Origin: Streptomyces longispororuber
GTDB lineage: Bacteria; Actinomycetota; Actinomycetes; Streptomycetales; Streptomycetaceae
NCBI RefSeq assembly: GCF_024448165.1
Contig: NZ_JAMOLN010000011.1
Coordinates: forward strand, 21,823-85,822
Length of the DNA stretch: 64,000 bases
Direction: 5' to 3'
The position numbers and the translations under genes are program-made. The notes below the pieces were generated by a model, which worked only from the letters and a program-made list of their open reading frames with translations, was not told where the DNA came from and ran no database searches. This document shows positions 17,852 to 26,069 of the stretch, one piece after another (position 1 is the stretch's first letter; each line of letters starts with the position of its first letter).

Positions 17852-18976
17852 ATGCGAGTCGTCATCGTGACCGAGTCCTTCCCGCCCGACATCAACGGTG
17901 TGGCGCACTGCGCCCTGCAGACCGCACGGCACCTGGCCGCCCGCGGTCACGACCCCCTCGTCGTCGCCCCGGCCACCGCCGCCGGGCCCGAGGCGGACGC
18001 CGGAGCCCCGTGCCCGGTGGTCCGCGTCCCGTCCCTGCCGCTGCCCGGCTACCCGCAGGTGCGGGTGGCGCTGCCCAGCCGCCGCGTCGCCCAGGCCGTG
18101 GCCGCGCACCGCGCCGAACTCGTCCACCTGGCCAGCCCGTTCGTGCTCGGCGTGCGCGGCATGGCCGCCGCGGCCCGGCACCACGTCCCCGCCGTGGCCG
18201 TCTACCAGACCGACCTCGCCGGATACGCCCGGACGTACGTGGGCGCGGGCGAGGCGGCGGCCTGGCGGCGGATCCGGAGCGTGCACACCGCCGCCGACCG
18301 GACCCTCGCACCGTCCACCGTGGCCCAGCGGGACCTGGAGGCGCACGGGGTGCCCCGGGTCCGGCTGTGGCCGCGCGGCGTGGACGCCGTCCGGTTCCGG
18401 CCGGAGCGGCGGGACGACCTGCTCCGGGCCGAGCTCGCGCCCGGCGGGGAACTGCTCGTCGGATACGTGGGGCGGCTCGCGCCCGAGAAGCAGGTCGAAC
18501 TGCTGGCCGGCGCCTGCGGCCTTCGGGGCGTGCGGCTCGTCGTGGTCGGCGACGGCCCGAGCGAGGCGTCCCTGCGGGGCGCGCTGCCCGGCGCCCGGTT
18601 CCTCGGCCGGCGCACCGGCGACGAACTGGCCCGGATCTTCGCCTCGTTGGACGTGTTCGTGCACACCGGGCCCTTCGAGACCTTCTGCCAGACCGTGCAG
18701 GAGGCCATGGCCAGCGGGGTGCCGGTGATCGCCCCGGCGGCCGGCGGGCCGCTCGACCTCGTCGACCACGGCAGGACCGGGCTGCTCGTGCCGCCCGGCG
18801 ACGCGGACGCGGTACGGGACGCCGTGTGGGCGCTGGCCGCCGATCCCGGGCTGCGGGCCGCCTACGGCGCCGCGGGGCGCGCCGCGGTGGCGGGACGCAC
18901 CTGGGAGGCCGTGGGGGACCAGCTCGTCGAGCACTACGCCGAGGTGCTGTACGCGCGGACGGCGGTGGCGGCATGA
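17852..18976 (+). CDS. GT4 glycosyltransferase, MgtA-like mannosyltransferase
   Basis: 374 residues from ATG 17852. The N-terminal domain begins VVIVTESFPPDINGVAHCALQTARHL, as in actinobacterial MgtA, which transfers mannose from GDP-mannose to glucuronosyl-diacylglycerol. The C-terminal Rossmann domain has GYVGRLAPEKQVELL, VVVGDGP and the EX7E motif in GPFETFCQTVQEAMASG. MgtA assignment is from overall resemblance; a related GT4 acceptor is possible. It starts an operon of three genes joined by ATGA overlaps. TTGACG at 17815-17820, close to the ATG, suggests a leaderless or very short leader. Confidence 0.87.
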   Translation: MRVVIVTESFPPDINGVAHCALQTARHLAARGHDPLVVAPATAAGPEADAGAPCPVVRVPSLPLPGYPQVRVALPSRRVAQAVAAHRAELVHLASPFVLGVRGMAAAARHHVPAVAVYQTDLAGYARTYVGAGEAAAWRRIRSVHTAADRTLAPSTVAQRDLEAHGVPRVRLWPRGVDAVRFRPERRDDLLRAELAPGGELLVGYVGRLAPEKQVELLAGACGLRGVRLVVVGDGPSEASLRGALPGARFLGRRTGDELARIFASLDVFVHTGPFETFCQTVQEAMASGVPVIAPAAGGPLDLVDHGRTGLLVPPGDADAVRDAVWALAADPGLRAAYGAAGRAAVAGRTWEAVGDQLVEHYAEVLYARTAVAA

Positions 18977-20124
18977 GCGGGGCGCTGCGGATCGTACGGC
19001 TCGCCAACTTCGTCGCACCGGCCTCCGGCGGACTGCGCACCGCGCTGCGGGAATTGGGGGCCGGCTACCGGGCGGCCGGGCACGCGCCCGTGCTGATCGT
19101 GCCGGGGGAGCGCTTCTCCGACGAGTGGCGGGCGCAGGGGCGGGTCATCACCCTGCCGGGCGCGCCGCTGCCCGCGACCGGCGGCTATCGGGTGCTGACC
19201 GAACGGCGGCGGGTGGCCCGCCTGCTGGAGGAGCTGAGGCCCGACCGTCTCGAGGTGTCCGACCGGACGACCCTGCGCTGGACCGGCGAGTGGGCGCGGC
19301 GCGCACGGGTGCCCGCCGTGATGGTGTCGCACGAGACGGCGCACGGCGTGCTGCGCACCTGGGGCATGCCCGAGCGGGCGGCGCGCCGGGCCGCCGATGT
19401 GCTCAACGCCCGCACCGCGCACGCCTACGCGCGCGTGGTGTGCACCACCGAGTGGGCGGAGCGGGAGTTCGTGCGGATCGGCGCCCGCAACGTGGTCCGC
19501 GCTCCGCTCGGCGTCGACCTGAAGCGCTGCCGTCCCGAGCTCGCCGACGAGCGGGTCCGCGCACGGCACGCGCGCGTGGACGAGGTCCTGCTCGCCATGT
19601 GCACCCGGCTCTCCGTGGAGAAGAGGCCGGGCACGGGCCTCGACGCGGTGGCGGAGCTGCGCCGGCAGGGCGTGCCGGCCCGGCTCGTCGTGGCCGGGGA
19701 CGGACCCCTGCGGGCGCGGCTCGAACAGCGGGCCCGGGCCCGGCGGCTGCCGGTCACCTTCCTCGGGCACGTCGCCGACCGGGACGCCCTCGCCGCGCTG
19801 CAGGCCACGGCCGACGTGTGTCTGGCGCCCGGACCCGCCGAGACGTTCGGGCTCGCCGCGCTGGAGGCCCTCGCCTGCGGGACGCCGGCCGTCGTCAGCG
19901 CCTCGTCGGCGCTGCCGGAGGTGGTCGGCGCGGCCGGGGCCGTGGCCGGGGACAACGGCGCGGCGTTCGCGGCCGCCGTGCGCGAGGTGCTCGCGCGGCC
20001 CGTGCGACAACGGCGGGAAGCGGCACGCGCGCGTGCCGAGTGCTTCGGATGGGACGCCGCGGTGCGCGCCTTCCTGGCCGCGCACGACGCTCCGGTGCGC
20101 GTGCACGAGAGGGACGCGACATGA
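18973..20124 (+). CDS. GT4 glycosyltransferase (second gene of operon)
   Basis: 383 residues from ATG 18973, overlapping the previous stop by four bases. It starts RIVRLANFVAPASGGLRTAL, a typical GT4 nucleotide-sugar domain. In the C-terminal half come TRLSVEKRPGTGLDAV, VVAGDGPLRARLEQ and the EX7E motif in GPAETFGLAALEALACG. Donor and acceptor are unknown. Together with the MgtA-like gene it may add successive sugars to a membrane glycolipid. Translation is probably coupled to both neighbours. Confidence 0.88.
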   Translation: MSGALRIVRLANFVAPASGGLRTALRELGAGYRAAGHAPVLIVPGERFSDEWRAQGRVITLPGAPLPATGGYRVLTERRRVARLLEELRPDRLEVSDRTTLRWTGEWARRARVPAVMVSHETAHGVLRTWGMPERAARRAADVLNARTAHAYARVVCTTEWAEREFVRIGARNVVRAPLGVDLKRCRPELADERVRARHARVDEVLLAMCTRLSVEKRPGTGLDAVAELRRQGVPARLVVAGDGPLRARLEQRARARRLPVTFLGHVADRDALAALQATADVCLAPGPAETFGLAALEALACGTPAVVSASSALPEVVGAAGAVAGDNGAAFAAAVREVLARPVRQRREAARARAECFGWDAAVRAFLAAHDAPVRVHERDAT

Positions 20125-21014
20125 AGGCGCTCAGGTTCGCCGCGCTCGGGGACTCGCTCACCGAAGGGATCGGCGATCCGGTGGACGGGGGTGCGTGGCG
20201 CGGCTGGGCGGCGCTCCTCGCCACCGGGCTCGCGCCCGCCGACGTGCCCGTGGAGTTCCGGAACCTCGCCGCCAGCGGGGCCCAGACCACCGACGTCCTC
20301 GGACGCCAGCTGCCCGCCGCCCTGGCCTTCGAGCCCGACGTCGCGTCCGTCGTCGTCGGCGTGAACGACACCCTGCGCTGCACCTTCGACATCCAGGCCG
20401 TGGCCGCCCGACTCGACCGGGTCTACGGGGCGTTCGGCGAGCGCGGCACGTTGCTGCTCACCGCGTGCCTGCCCGACCCCGGCGTCCTGCTCGGGCTGCC
20501 CGGCGCCCTGGCCCGCCCGCTCGCGCGCCGCCAGCATGCGGTCAACTCCGTGGTCCACGCCCTGTCCGAGCGCCACGGAGCCGTCCATCTGCACGCCGCG
20601 GAGGGCGACTGGGTGGCCGACCGGTCCCTGTGGAGCGCCGACCGCCTCCACCCGGGCGAGCGCGGCCACCGGCTCCTCGCCGCCCGGTTCCACGCCGTGC
20701 TGGCCGCGACCGGCACGGCCCGGGGCGCGGCGCCCGGCACCGCGGCGGAGCGGCCCGCGCCGACCAGGTCGGCCGGATTCTGGTGGCTCGCCACGGCGGG
20801 CACCGGCTGGGTCGCCCGGCGCTGCACCGACCTGCTGCCGCAGCTGCTCGCGCTGGCCGCGGACGAGGTGCGGCACGGGCTGCGCGGCACCAGCGCACGG
20901 CTCGACCTGCGGGCCTCGGCGGGGGTCGCCGCCGCTCTGTCGGCGCTGTCCGCTCCCGGGGTGCCGATGCCGATGCCGATGCCGGTGGCGCCGGAGCGGG
21001 CCGCGGCTTCGTAG
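20121..21014 (+). CDS. SGNH/GDSL-family esterase
   Basis: 297 residues from ATG 20121, an ATGA overlap with the glycosyltransferase. The four SGNH blocks are present: GDSLTEG (Ser12), the Gly in LAASGAQTTDVLG (block II), VGVNDTLR (Asn82), and DRLHPGERGH with Asp and His. It lacks a signal peptide, so a cytoplasmic lipid or glycolipid deacylase/acyl-modifying role fits the operon. The C-terminal 90 residues are extra to the fold and end with a repeated Met-Pro run. No substrate can be assigned. Confidence 0.88.
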   Translation: MKALRFAALGDSLTEGIGDPVDGGAWRGWAALLATGLAPADVPVEFRNLAASGAQTTDVLGRQLPAALAFEPDVASVVVGVNDTLRCTFDIQAVAARLDRVYGAFGERGTLLLTACLPDPGVLLGLPGALARPLARRQHAVNSVVHALSERHGAVHLHAAEGDWVADRSLWSADRLHPGERGHRLLAARFHAVLAATGTARGAAPGTAAERPAPTRSAGFWWLATAGTGWVARRCTDLLPQLLALAADEVRHGLRGTSARLDLRASAGVAAALSALSAPGVPMPMPMPVAPERAAAS

Positions 21015-21033
21015 CTCCGCGCGGGGCGTCGGT

Positions 21034-21103
21034 CCGCGCGCGAGCCCGCGGAAGGGCGGCGGGCTCGCGCGGGCAGGACACGGCCGGACCTGCGGGTCCG
21101 GCC
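21034..21103. terminator. Double hairpin terminator between convergent genes
   Basis: There are two stems. The first spans 21036-21072 (arms around CGCGCGAGCCCGC and GCGGGCTCGCGCG). The second is GGCCGGACC at 21082-21090 with GGTCCGGCC at 21095-21103, followed by TT. They separate the SGNH gene from the TetR gene. Confidence 0.8.
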
Positions 21104-21105
21104 TT

Positions 21106-21675
21106 CTACGGCGTGACGCGTGGCGCCAGGCCGTCCACGATGAGGGAAAGGCCCGCCTCGAACGCCGAGGCGTGATCGATGCGTGGCGCGTCGGCCGGGA
21201 GGTCCGGTCCTGCACCGGAACCGGGGTCCGCCTGTTCCTCCAGGACACTGCCGACCGTGAAGCGGCCGGCCGCCAGCATGGCCATCTGCGCGTCGCGCTC
21301 GGGCACGCCGGAGCCGACGAGGAAGGCCATCTTGCGGCGGATCCGGTCGAGGTCCGCGACGGGCGTGGAACCGGCGTGGAGGCGTGCGCCGTCGCGGCGC
21401 ATCAGCAGGGTGCGCCGGAAGCCGCGGGTGTTCTCCAGAAACCATGCGCGCCAGTCGTCCCCGGGTTCCGGCAGGGGTGCCTGCGCATGGGGCTGCATCG
21501 CGGCCTGCGCCATGGCGGCGAGCAGGTCCTTCTTGGTGCGGAAGTACCAGTACAGCGAGGGCTGTTCGACGCCCAGCCGCTTCGCCAGCTGCCGGGTGCT
21601 GACGGCATCGAGGCCGACCTCGTCGAGCAGGCTGAGCGCCTCGGCGATCACGGTCTCACGGTTCATCTTCGTCAC
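21106..21675 (-). CDS. TetR-family repressor, tetracycline-repressor type
   Basis: 189 residues from GTG 21675; ATG 21666 is an alternative. The N-terminal HTH (residues about 24-46, STRQLAKRLGVEQPSLYWYFRTKKDLL) is very close to the class that contains Tn10 TetR. The C-terminal ligand domain has the TetR_C-like layout (DWRAWFLENTRGFRRTLLMRRDGARLHAGS, GRFTVGSVLEEQA). It is divergent from a TetX-like flavin monooxygenase, with two tetO-like palindromes between them, so drug-responsive control of that enzyme is likely. The ligand may be a tetracycline or another polyketide. Confidence 0.92.
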   Translation of the reverse strand: MTKMNRETVIAEALSLLDEVGLDAVSTRQLAKRLGVEQPSLYWYFRTKKDLLAAMAQAAMQPHAQAPLPEPGDDWRAWFLENTRGFRRTLLMRRDGARLHAGSTPVADLDRIRRKMAFLVGSGVPERDAQMAMLAAGRFTVGSVLEEQADPGSGAGPDLPADAPRIDHASAFEAGLSLIVDGLAPRVTP

Positions 21676-21676
21676 G

Positions 21677-21730
21677 TTGACAATCTATCGCTGATAGATG
21701 ACGCTGGAAAAGAATCATTCACTGATAGAT
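21677..21730. promoter_or_regulatory. Two tet-operator-like palindromes and the monooxygenase promoter
   Basis: Site 1 (21683-21699) is a perfect palindrome, ATCTATC-GCT-GATAGAT. Site 2 (21714-21730), ATCATTC-ACT-GATAGAT, has one exact and one relaxed arm. Their centres are 31 bases apart, close to the spacing of the two Tn10 tet operators, whose core is CTATCA-N-TGATAG. TTGACA (21677-21682) and GACGCT (21700-21705) flank site 1, which fills the 17-base spacer, so repressor binding would directly block transcription. Confidence 0.85.
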
Positions 21731-21745
21731 TTTGAGGTGGTGGAC

Positions 21746-22996
21746 ATGTCACAGGGTTCGGGAACGCGATCCTTGCGCGTCCTCATCGCCGGCGGCGGGA
21801 TCGCGGGGCAGGCACTGGCCTTCTGGCTGGCACGGGGCGGCCACCGGGTGACCGTCGTCGAACGCTTCCCGGCGCTGCGGGCCACCGGCGCCCAGGTCGA
21901 CCTCCGGGGCCAGGGCATCCAGGCCGTCCGCCGCATGGGACTCCTCGACGCCGTCCGCGACAGGCTCGTGGACGAGAAGGGCGTCGCCTTCGTCGACGCC
22001 CGCGGCAGGGCCCGGGCGACGATCATGGCCAACACCTCCGGGCGGGGCCGCCAGACGCTGACGTCCGAGTACGAGATCATGCGCGGCGACCTGGTGCGCA
22101 TCCTCCACGACGCGACCCGGCACCATGCCGAGTACATCTTCGGCAAGAGTGTGGACGGTTTCGAGCAGGACGAGCACCGGGTCGTCGCGCACTTCTCCGA
22201 CGGGTCGTCCGGCGAGTACGACCTCCTGGTCGGCGCGGACGGGCAGGGATCGCGCATCCGCCGTGCGATCCACCCGGAGGGCTTCGACCCGTACTGGCGG
22301 GTCGGCATCCACATGGCGTACTGGTTCGTCCCGCGCATCGCCTCCGACGGCACCGTCCGGGACACCTACATGGCCCCGGGCGGCCGTCAGATCATGCGCC
22401 GCAGCCACAACCCGACCGAGACCCAGGTCTACTTCGTGCTGCGGGAGGAGTCCGAGGAGGCCTCGGCGATCCACCGGGAACCGGTCGAGCGGCAGCAGGA
22501 GTTCTGGGCGAGCCGGTTCCGCGACGCCGGATGGCAGACCGAGCGCTTCGTCGAGGGCATGCGGACGAGCCCCTTCTTCTACTCCCAGGAGGTCGCTCAG
22601 GTGCGCACCGACACCTGGTCCGAGGGTCGCGTGGCCCTGGCCGGGGACGCCGCGCACTGTGCTTCTCCCTACAGCGGCATGGGGGTGTCCGGCGGTCTGG
22701 TCGGCGCCCACGTGCTGGCCGGCGAGATCAACCGGCATCCGGACGACCTGCCGACCGCACTGGCGAACTACGACACCGTGCTGCGGCCCTTCGTCGACGA
22801 GATCCAGGCCGAGGTCAATCCGCGTCTCCTGCGGCTGGGCCTGCCGATGACCCGGCGCGCTGTCGACGCCTTCCAGGCGGTCACCGCCCTGGCCTGCTTC
22901 CTGCGCGTCCCCGACCTCGTCGCGCGCTGGTCGAAGGAGGACCGCGGCGGCGACTGGCGGCTTCCCCGGGGCGCGCCCCGGCCGAGTGCCGCCTGA
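21746..22996 (+). CDS. FAD-dependent monooxygenase, TetX-like
   Basis: 416 residues from ATG 21746, after GAGGTGG. Class A flavin hydroxylase: the FAD-binding GGGIAGQALAFWLARGGHRVTVVER near residue 17, an acidic DLLVGADGQGSRIRRAI segment (the DG motif), and GRVALAGDAAHCASPYSGMGVSGG near residue 294 (the GD motif). In size and sequence style it resembles TetX and rifampicin or polyketide monooxygenases. Adjacent tetO-like operators and a TetR-type repressor favour a drug-inactivating or tailoring enzyme. Nothing in the sequence proves tetracycline as substrate. Confidence 0.88.
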   Translation: MSQGSGTRSLRVLIAGGGIAGQALAFWLARGGHRVTVVERFPALRATGAQVDLRGQGIQAVRRMGLLDAVRDRLVDEKGVAFVDARGRARATIMANTSGRGRQTLTSEYEIMRGDLVRILHDATRHHAEYIFGKSVDGFEQDEHRVVAHFSDGSSGEYDLLVGADGQGSRIRRAIHPEGFDPYWRVGIHMAYWFVPRIASDGTVRDTYMAPGGRQIMRRSHNPTETQVYFVLREESEEASAIHREPVERQQEFWASRFRDAGWQTERFVEGMRTSPFFYSQEVAQVRTDTWSEGRVALAGDAAHCASPYSGMGVSGGLVGAHVLAGEINRHPDDLPTALANYDTVLRPFVDEIQAEVNPRLLRLGLPMTRRAVDAFQAVTALACFLRVPDLVARWSKEDRGGDWRLPRGAPRPSAA

Positions 22997-23044
22997 GGAC
23001 CTTTCCCGGGTTCCGTGCCGGCACGGACGGGAGAGTCACAGGCG

Positions 23045-23842
23045 CTAGGTCACCCGGTACTGGGCGTCGCGGGTGTCCGTGATGAACATGTGGCCCGGCG
23101 CGTGGGTGATCGCGAACGGCGGCCGTGACGCCATCACGGCCGCCTGGGGCGTCACCCCGCAGGCCCAGAAGACCGGGATGTCGTCCGGGGCGCGGTCCAC
23201 CCGGTCCCCGAAGTCCGGGGCGTCCAGGTCCGCGATGCCGAGCGCCGCCGGATCGCCCAGGTACACCGGGCTGCCGTGGACCGCGGGCATCAGCGAGCTC
23301 TCCCGGATCGCGGCCCCCACGGCGTCCGGCGGCACCGGGCGCATCGACACCACCAGGGGGCCGTGCAGCCGGCCCGCGGGGCGGCACGCGCGCGTGGTGA
23401 CGTACATCGGCACGTTCTTGTTCTGGTCGATGTGCCGCAGCGGGACCCCGGCCCCGGCGAGCGCCCACTCGAAGGTGAAGCTGCAGCCGATCAGGAAGGA
23501 GACCAGGTCGCCGCGCCAGTGGCCGAGCACGTCGGTCGGTTCGTCGGCCAGCTCGCCGTGCTCCCACACCCGGTAGCGCGGCAGGTCCGTGCGCAGATCG
23601 GCGCCGGGCGCGAGGACCGTGGTCCAGGAACCGGCGTCCGTGACGTCCAGGACGGGGCACGGCTTCGGATTGCGCTGGCAGAACAGCAGCGTCTCGTAGG
23701 CCCAGTCGGCCGGTACCGCGATCAGGTTGGCCTGGGTGTGGCCGCGCGACCAGCCGGCCGTGGGCGCGCTCGCGCCGGCCCGGAAGTGGGCGCGGGCCCG
23801 GTGCGGGGACCAGGTGGCGGTGCGCTCTTGCGTACGGGTCAC
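23045..23842 (-). CDS. DUF1445 family protein (putative hydro-lyase / D-glutamate cyclase-like)
   Basis: 265 residues from GTG 23842, which overlaps the MFS stop by four bases. Family features: [20 protein letters not shown] near residue 20, [46 protein letters not shown] and [13 protein letters not shown]. The mitochondrial relative DGLUCY is a D-glutamate cyclase; bacterial members are annotated as putative hydro-lyases. Pairing with an MFS carrier and a GntR regulator suggests use of an imported small acid, perhaps a D-amino acid or oxoproline-type compound. Confidence 0.88.
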   Translation of the reverse strand: MTRTQERTATWSPHRARAHFRAGASAPTAGWSRGHTQANLIAVPADWAYETLLFCQRNPKPCPVLDVTDAGSWTTVLAPGADLRTDLPRYRVWEHGELADEPTDVLGHWRGDLVSFLIGCSFTFEWALAGAGVPLRHIDQNKNVPMYVTTRACRPAGRLHGPLVVSMRPVPPDAVGAAIRESSLMPAVHGSPVYLGDPAALGIADLDAPDFGDRVDRAPDDIPVFWACGVTPQAAVMASRPPFAITHAPGHMFITDTRDAQYRVT

Positions 23843-25143
23843 AGCAGTTCCTTCCCGCGGGTCTCCGGCAGTCCGACGAGGGCCACGACGGCCAGGCCGT
23901 ATCCGATGGCCCCGAAGACCAGGGCGCCGCCCACGCCCCAGCTGTCCGCGAGGAAGCCGACGAGCGTGGGGAAGACGGCGCCGATCGCCCGTCCCGTGTT
24001 GTACGTAAAACCCTGCCCCGTGCCGCGTACGGCGGTCGGATACAGCTCGCTCAGGAACGAACCGAAGCCGCTGAAGATGGCCGACATGCAGAAGCCGAGC
24101 GGGAAACCGAGCACCAGGAGAAGGCCGTTGGCGCCGTCCGGGATGTTCGTGTACGCCAGGATGCTCGCCGCGGAGAGGATCGCGAACAGCACGATGTTGC
24201 GCTTCCGGCCGAGCCGGTCGGTGAGGTAGCCGCCCGTCAGGTAGCCGAGGAACGCACCGGAGATGAGGAACGTCAGATAGCCGCCGGTGCCGACCACGGT
24301 GAGGCCCCGCTCGGACTTCAGGTAGGTGGGCACCCAGGTGGCGAGCGTGTAGTAGCCGCCCTGGACCCCGGTCGACAGGAGGACCGCGAAGAGCGTCGTG
24401 CGCAGCAGGCCGGGCCGGAAGATCTCCGTGAAGGAGCCGGTGCGGGGACTCGTGCCGAGCTGCTCGGACGCCTTGGGCGCGTCCTGTACGCGGCGGCGCA
24501 GCCACACGACCAGAAGGGCGGGCAGGGCGCCCGTCCAGAACATGACCCGCCAGGCCAGGTCCTCGTCGACGAACTGGAACACCAGCGTGTAGACGATCGC
24601 GGCCAGCGCCCAGCCCACCGCCCACGAGCTCTGGACGGCGCCGAGGGTGCGGCCCCGGTGCCTGGCGGAGGCGTACTCGGCGACCAGGATCGCGCCGACC
24701 GCCCACTCGCCGCCGAAGCCGAGTCCCTGGAGGGCGCGGAAGACGAGGAGCGTCTCGTACGTGGGGGCGAAGCCGCAGGCGACGGTGAAGACGGCGTACG
24801 TGATCACTGTGATCATCAGGGCCCTGACCCGGCCGATCCGGTCGGCGATCACGCCCGCGACGGCGCCGCCGATCGCCGAGACGACCAGGGTGACGGTGGT
24901 GAACAGACCGGTCTGGCCGCTGTCCAGGCCGAAGTAGGCGGCCAGCGCCACCATGCTCAGCGGCAGCGTGAAGTAGTCGTAGGAGTCGAGGGCGTAGCCG
25001 CCGAAGGCGCCCGCGAAGGCGCGGCGGCCGCGCGGGCCGAGATCCCGCAGCCAGCCGAGCGCGCCCTCGGCGGACGGCTGCGGATCGGGCGCGCCGACCG
25101 GGTCGGAGAGGGCTGTGCCGGGCGTCGGTGGAGTCGTGCTCAT
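23839..25143 (-). CDS. MFS transporter, sugar/aromatic-acid symporter type
   Basis: 434 residues from ATG 25143, after GAGGTG; the frame is open to 25230 but that part has no ribosome site. Twelve membrane segments. The loop 2-3 motif [11 protein letters not shown] is repeated in loop 8-9 as TDRLGRKRN, and [19 protein letters not shown] matches the metabolite:H+ symporter branch. It heads a two-gene operon with the DUF1445 gene and is divergent from the GntR regulator. Its cargo is probably the DUF1445 substrate. Confidence 0.88.
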   Translation of the reverse strand: MSTTPPTPGTALSDPVGAPDPQPSAEGALGWLRDLGPRGRRAFAGAFGGYALDSYDYFTLPLSMVALAAYFGLDSGQTGLFTTVTLVVSAIGGAVAGVIADRIGRVRALMITVITYAVFTVACGFAPTYETLLVFRALQGLGFGGEWAVGAILVAEYASARHRGRTLGAVQSSWAVGWALAAIVYTLVFQFVDEDLAWRVMFWTGALPALLVVWLRRRVQDAPKASEQLGTSPRTGSFTEIFRPGLLRTTLFAVLLSTGVQGGYYTLATWVPTYLKSERGLTVVGTGGYLTFLISGAFLGYLTGGYLTDRLGRKRNIVLFAILSAASILAYTNIPDGANGLLLVLGFPLGFCMSAIFSGFGSFLSELYPTAVRGTGQGFTYNTGRAIGAVFPTLVGFLADSWGVGGALVFGAIGYGLAVVALVGLPETRGKELL

Positions 25144-25236
25144 GGGGCACCTCGCAGTCGGATGAGTGTGCGTGGTGGTGCGTTCTGCCGAGCCGTGAGC
25201 GGACGGGAACGGGGAGCGTCCGATCGCCAAGGTAGA

Positions 25237-25253
25237 GGATCGTTGAACGATCC
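25237..25253. promoter_or_regulatory. GntR operator: perfect 17-bp palindrome
   Basis: GGATCGTTGAACGATCC is symmetric around its central G. It lies 94 bases before the MFS start and 49 before the GntR start, in the shared divergent region, the expected place for a FadR/VanR-type GntR dimer to bind. A TTGTTT (25267) and TTGAAT (25290) pair may be the regulator's own promoter. Confidence 0.75.
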
Positions 25254-25301
25254 CTCAATACCCACGTTGTTTCGTTCTTGTATCTGCGCTTGAATTCGGC
25301 C

Positions 25302-26000
25302 GTGGCCACGGAAGAACTGAACGCACTCGCGGACGACCGCGCGCTGTTGGGACGCACCAGCACCGCGGAACGCGTCTCGGACATCCTCAGGAGCCGGATC
25401 GCGGAGGGCTTCTTCCCGCCCGGCACACGCCTGTCGGAGGACAGCATCGGCGGCGCGCTCGGCGTCTCGCGCAACACCCTGCGCGAGTCGTTCCGGCTGC
25501 TCACGCACGAGCGGCTGCTGGAGCACCGGCTCAACCGCGGCGTCTTCGTCCGCGTCCTGAGCGTCGACGACGTCGAGGACATCTACCGGACCCGGCGCAT
25601 GGTCGAGTGCGCCGTCGTGCGCTCCCTCGGCGAACCGCCCTACGCGCTGGACCGGGTCGCCGCGGCCGTCGCCGACGGGCGCCGCGCGGCCAAGGCCCGC
25701 GAGTGGAAGGGCGTCTCCACCGCCAACATCCACTTCCACCGCGAACTCGTCGCCCTCGCGGGCAGCGAGCGCACCGACGAACTGATGCGCAGTGTCCTCG
25801 CCGAACTCCGCCTCGCCTTCCACGTGGTGGACGACCCCCGCCGGCTCCACGAGCCCTACCTCGCCCGCAACCAGCAGATCGTCGAGACGCTCGCGGACGG
25901 GCGCCGCGACGAGGCCGAGGCGCTGCTCGCCGACTACCTCGACGACTCCCGCGACGGGCTCGTCGACGTGTACGGGCAGCGGGTGGCGGCCGAGGCGTGA
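25302..26000 (+). CDS. GntR-family regulator, FCD (FadR) subfamily
   Basis: 232 residues from GTG 25302; an ATG-like start at 25278 is possible but lacks support. Residues about 20-90 form the winged helix ([41 protein letters not shown]). The C-terminal helical FCD domain carries the metal-binding pattern, with [16 protein letters not shown] and later [12 protein letters not shown]. It probably represses the divergent MFS-DUF1445 operon through the 25237 palindrome and is released by the transported acid. A leaderless start is suggested by TTGAAT six bases upstream. Confidence 0.92.
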   Translation: MATEELNALADDRALLGRTSTAERVSDILRSRIAEGFFPPGTRLSEDSIGGALGVSRNTLRESFRLLTHERLLEHRLNRGVFVRVLSVDDVEDIYRTRRMVECAVVRSLGEPPYALDRVAAAVADGRRAAKAREWKGVSTANIHFHRELVALAGSERTDELMRSVLAELRLAFHVVDDPRRLHEPYLARNQQIVETLADGRRDEAEALLADYLDDSRDGLVDVYGQRVAAEA

Positions 26001-26056
26001 CGGCCCGCGCGGGCGGCGGCATCTGCGTCGTTTCGACCGTTGTCAGACCCAGCGCC

Positions 26057-26062
26057 TAGTCT
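26057..26062 (+). promoter_or_regulatory. -10 box of the SMC operon (leaderless)
   Basis: TAGTCT lies exactly seven bases before GTG 26070, the classic Streptomyces leaderless arrangement. A matching -35 is weak (TTCGAC at 26032, 19-base spacer). Confidence 0.5.
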
Positions 26063-26069
26063 GTGCTCC

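Noticed and set aside
20960..21000. Repeated ATGCCG units at the end of the SGNH gene
   Set aside because: They are in frame and encode Met-Pro repeats; too short to call a repeat element.
23013..23026. CCGTGCCGGCACGG palindrome between convergent genes
   Set aside because: Loop-free and short; a weak terminator at best, not distinctive in this GC range.
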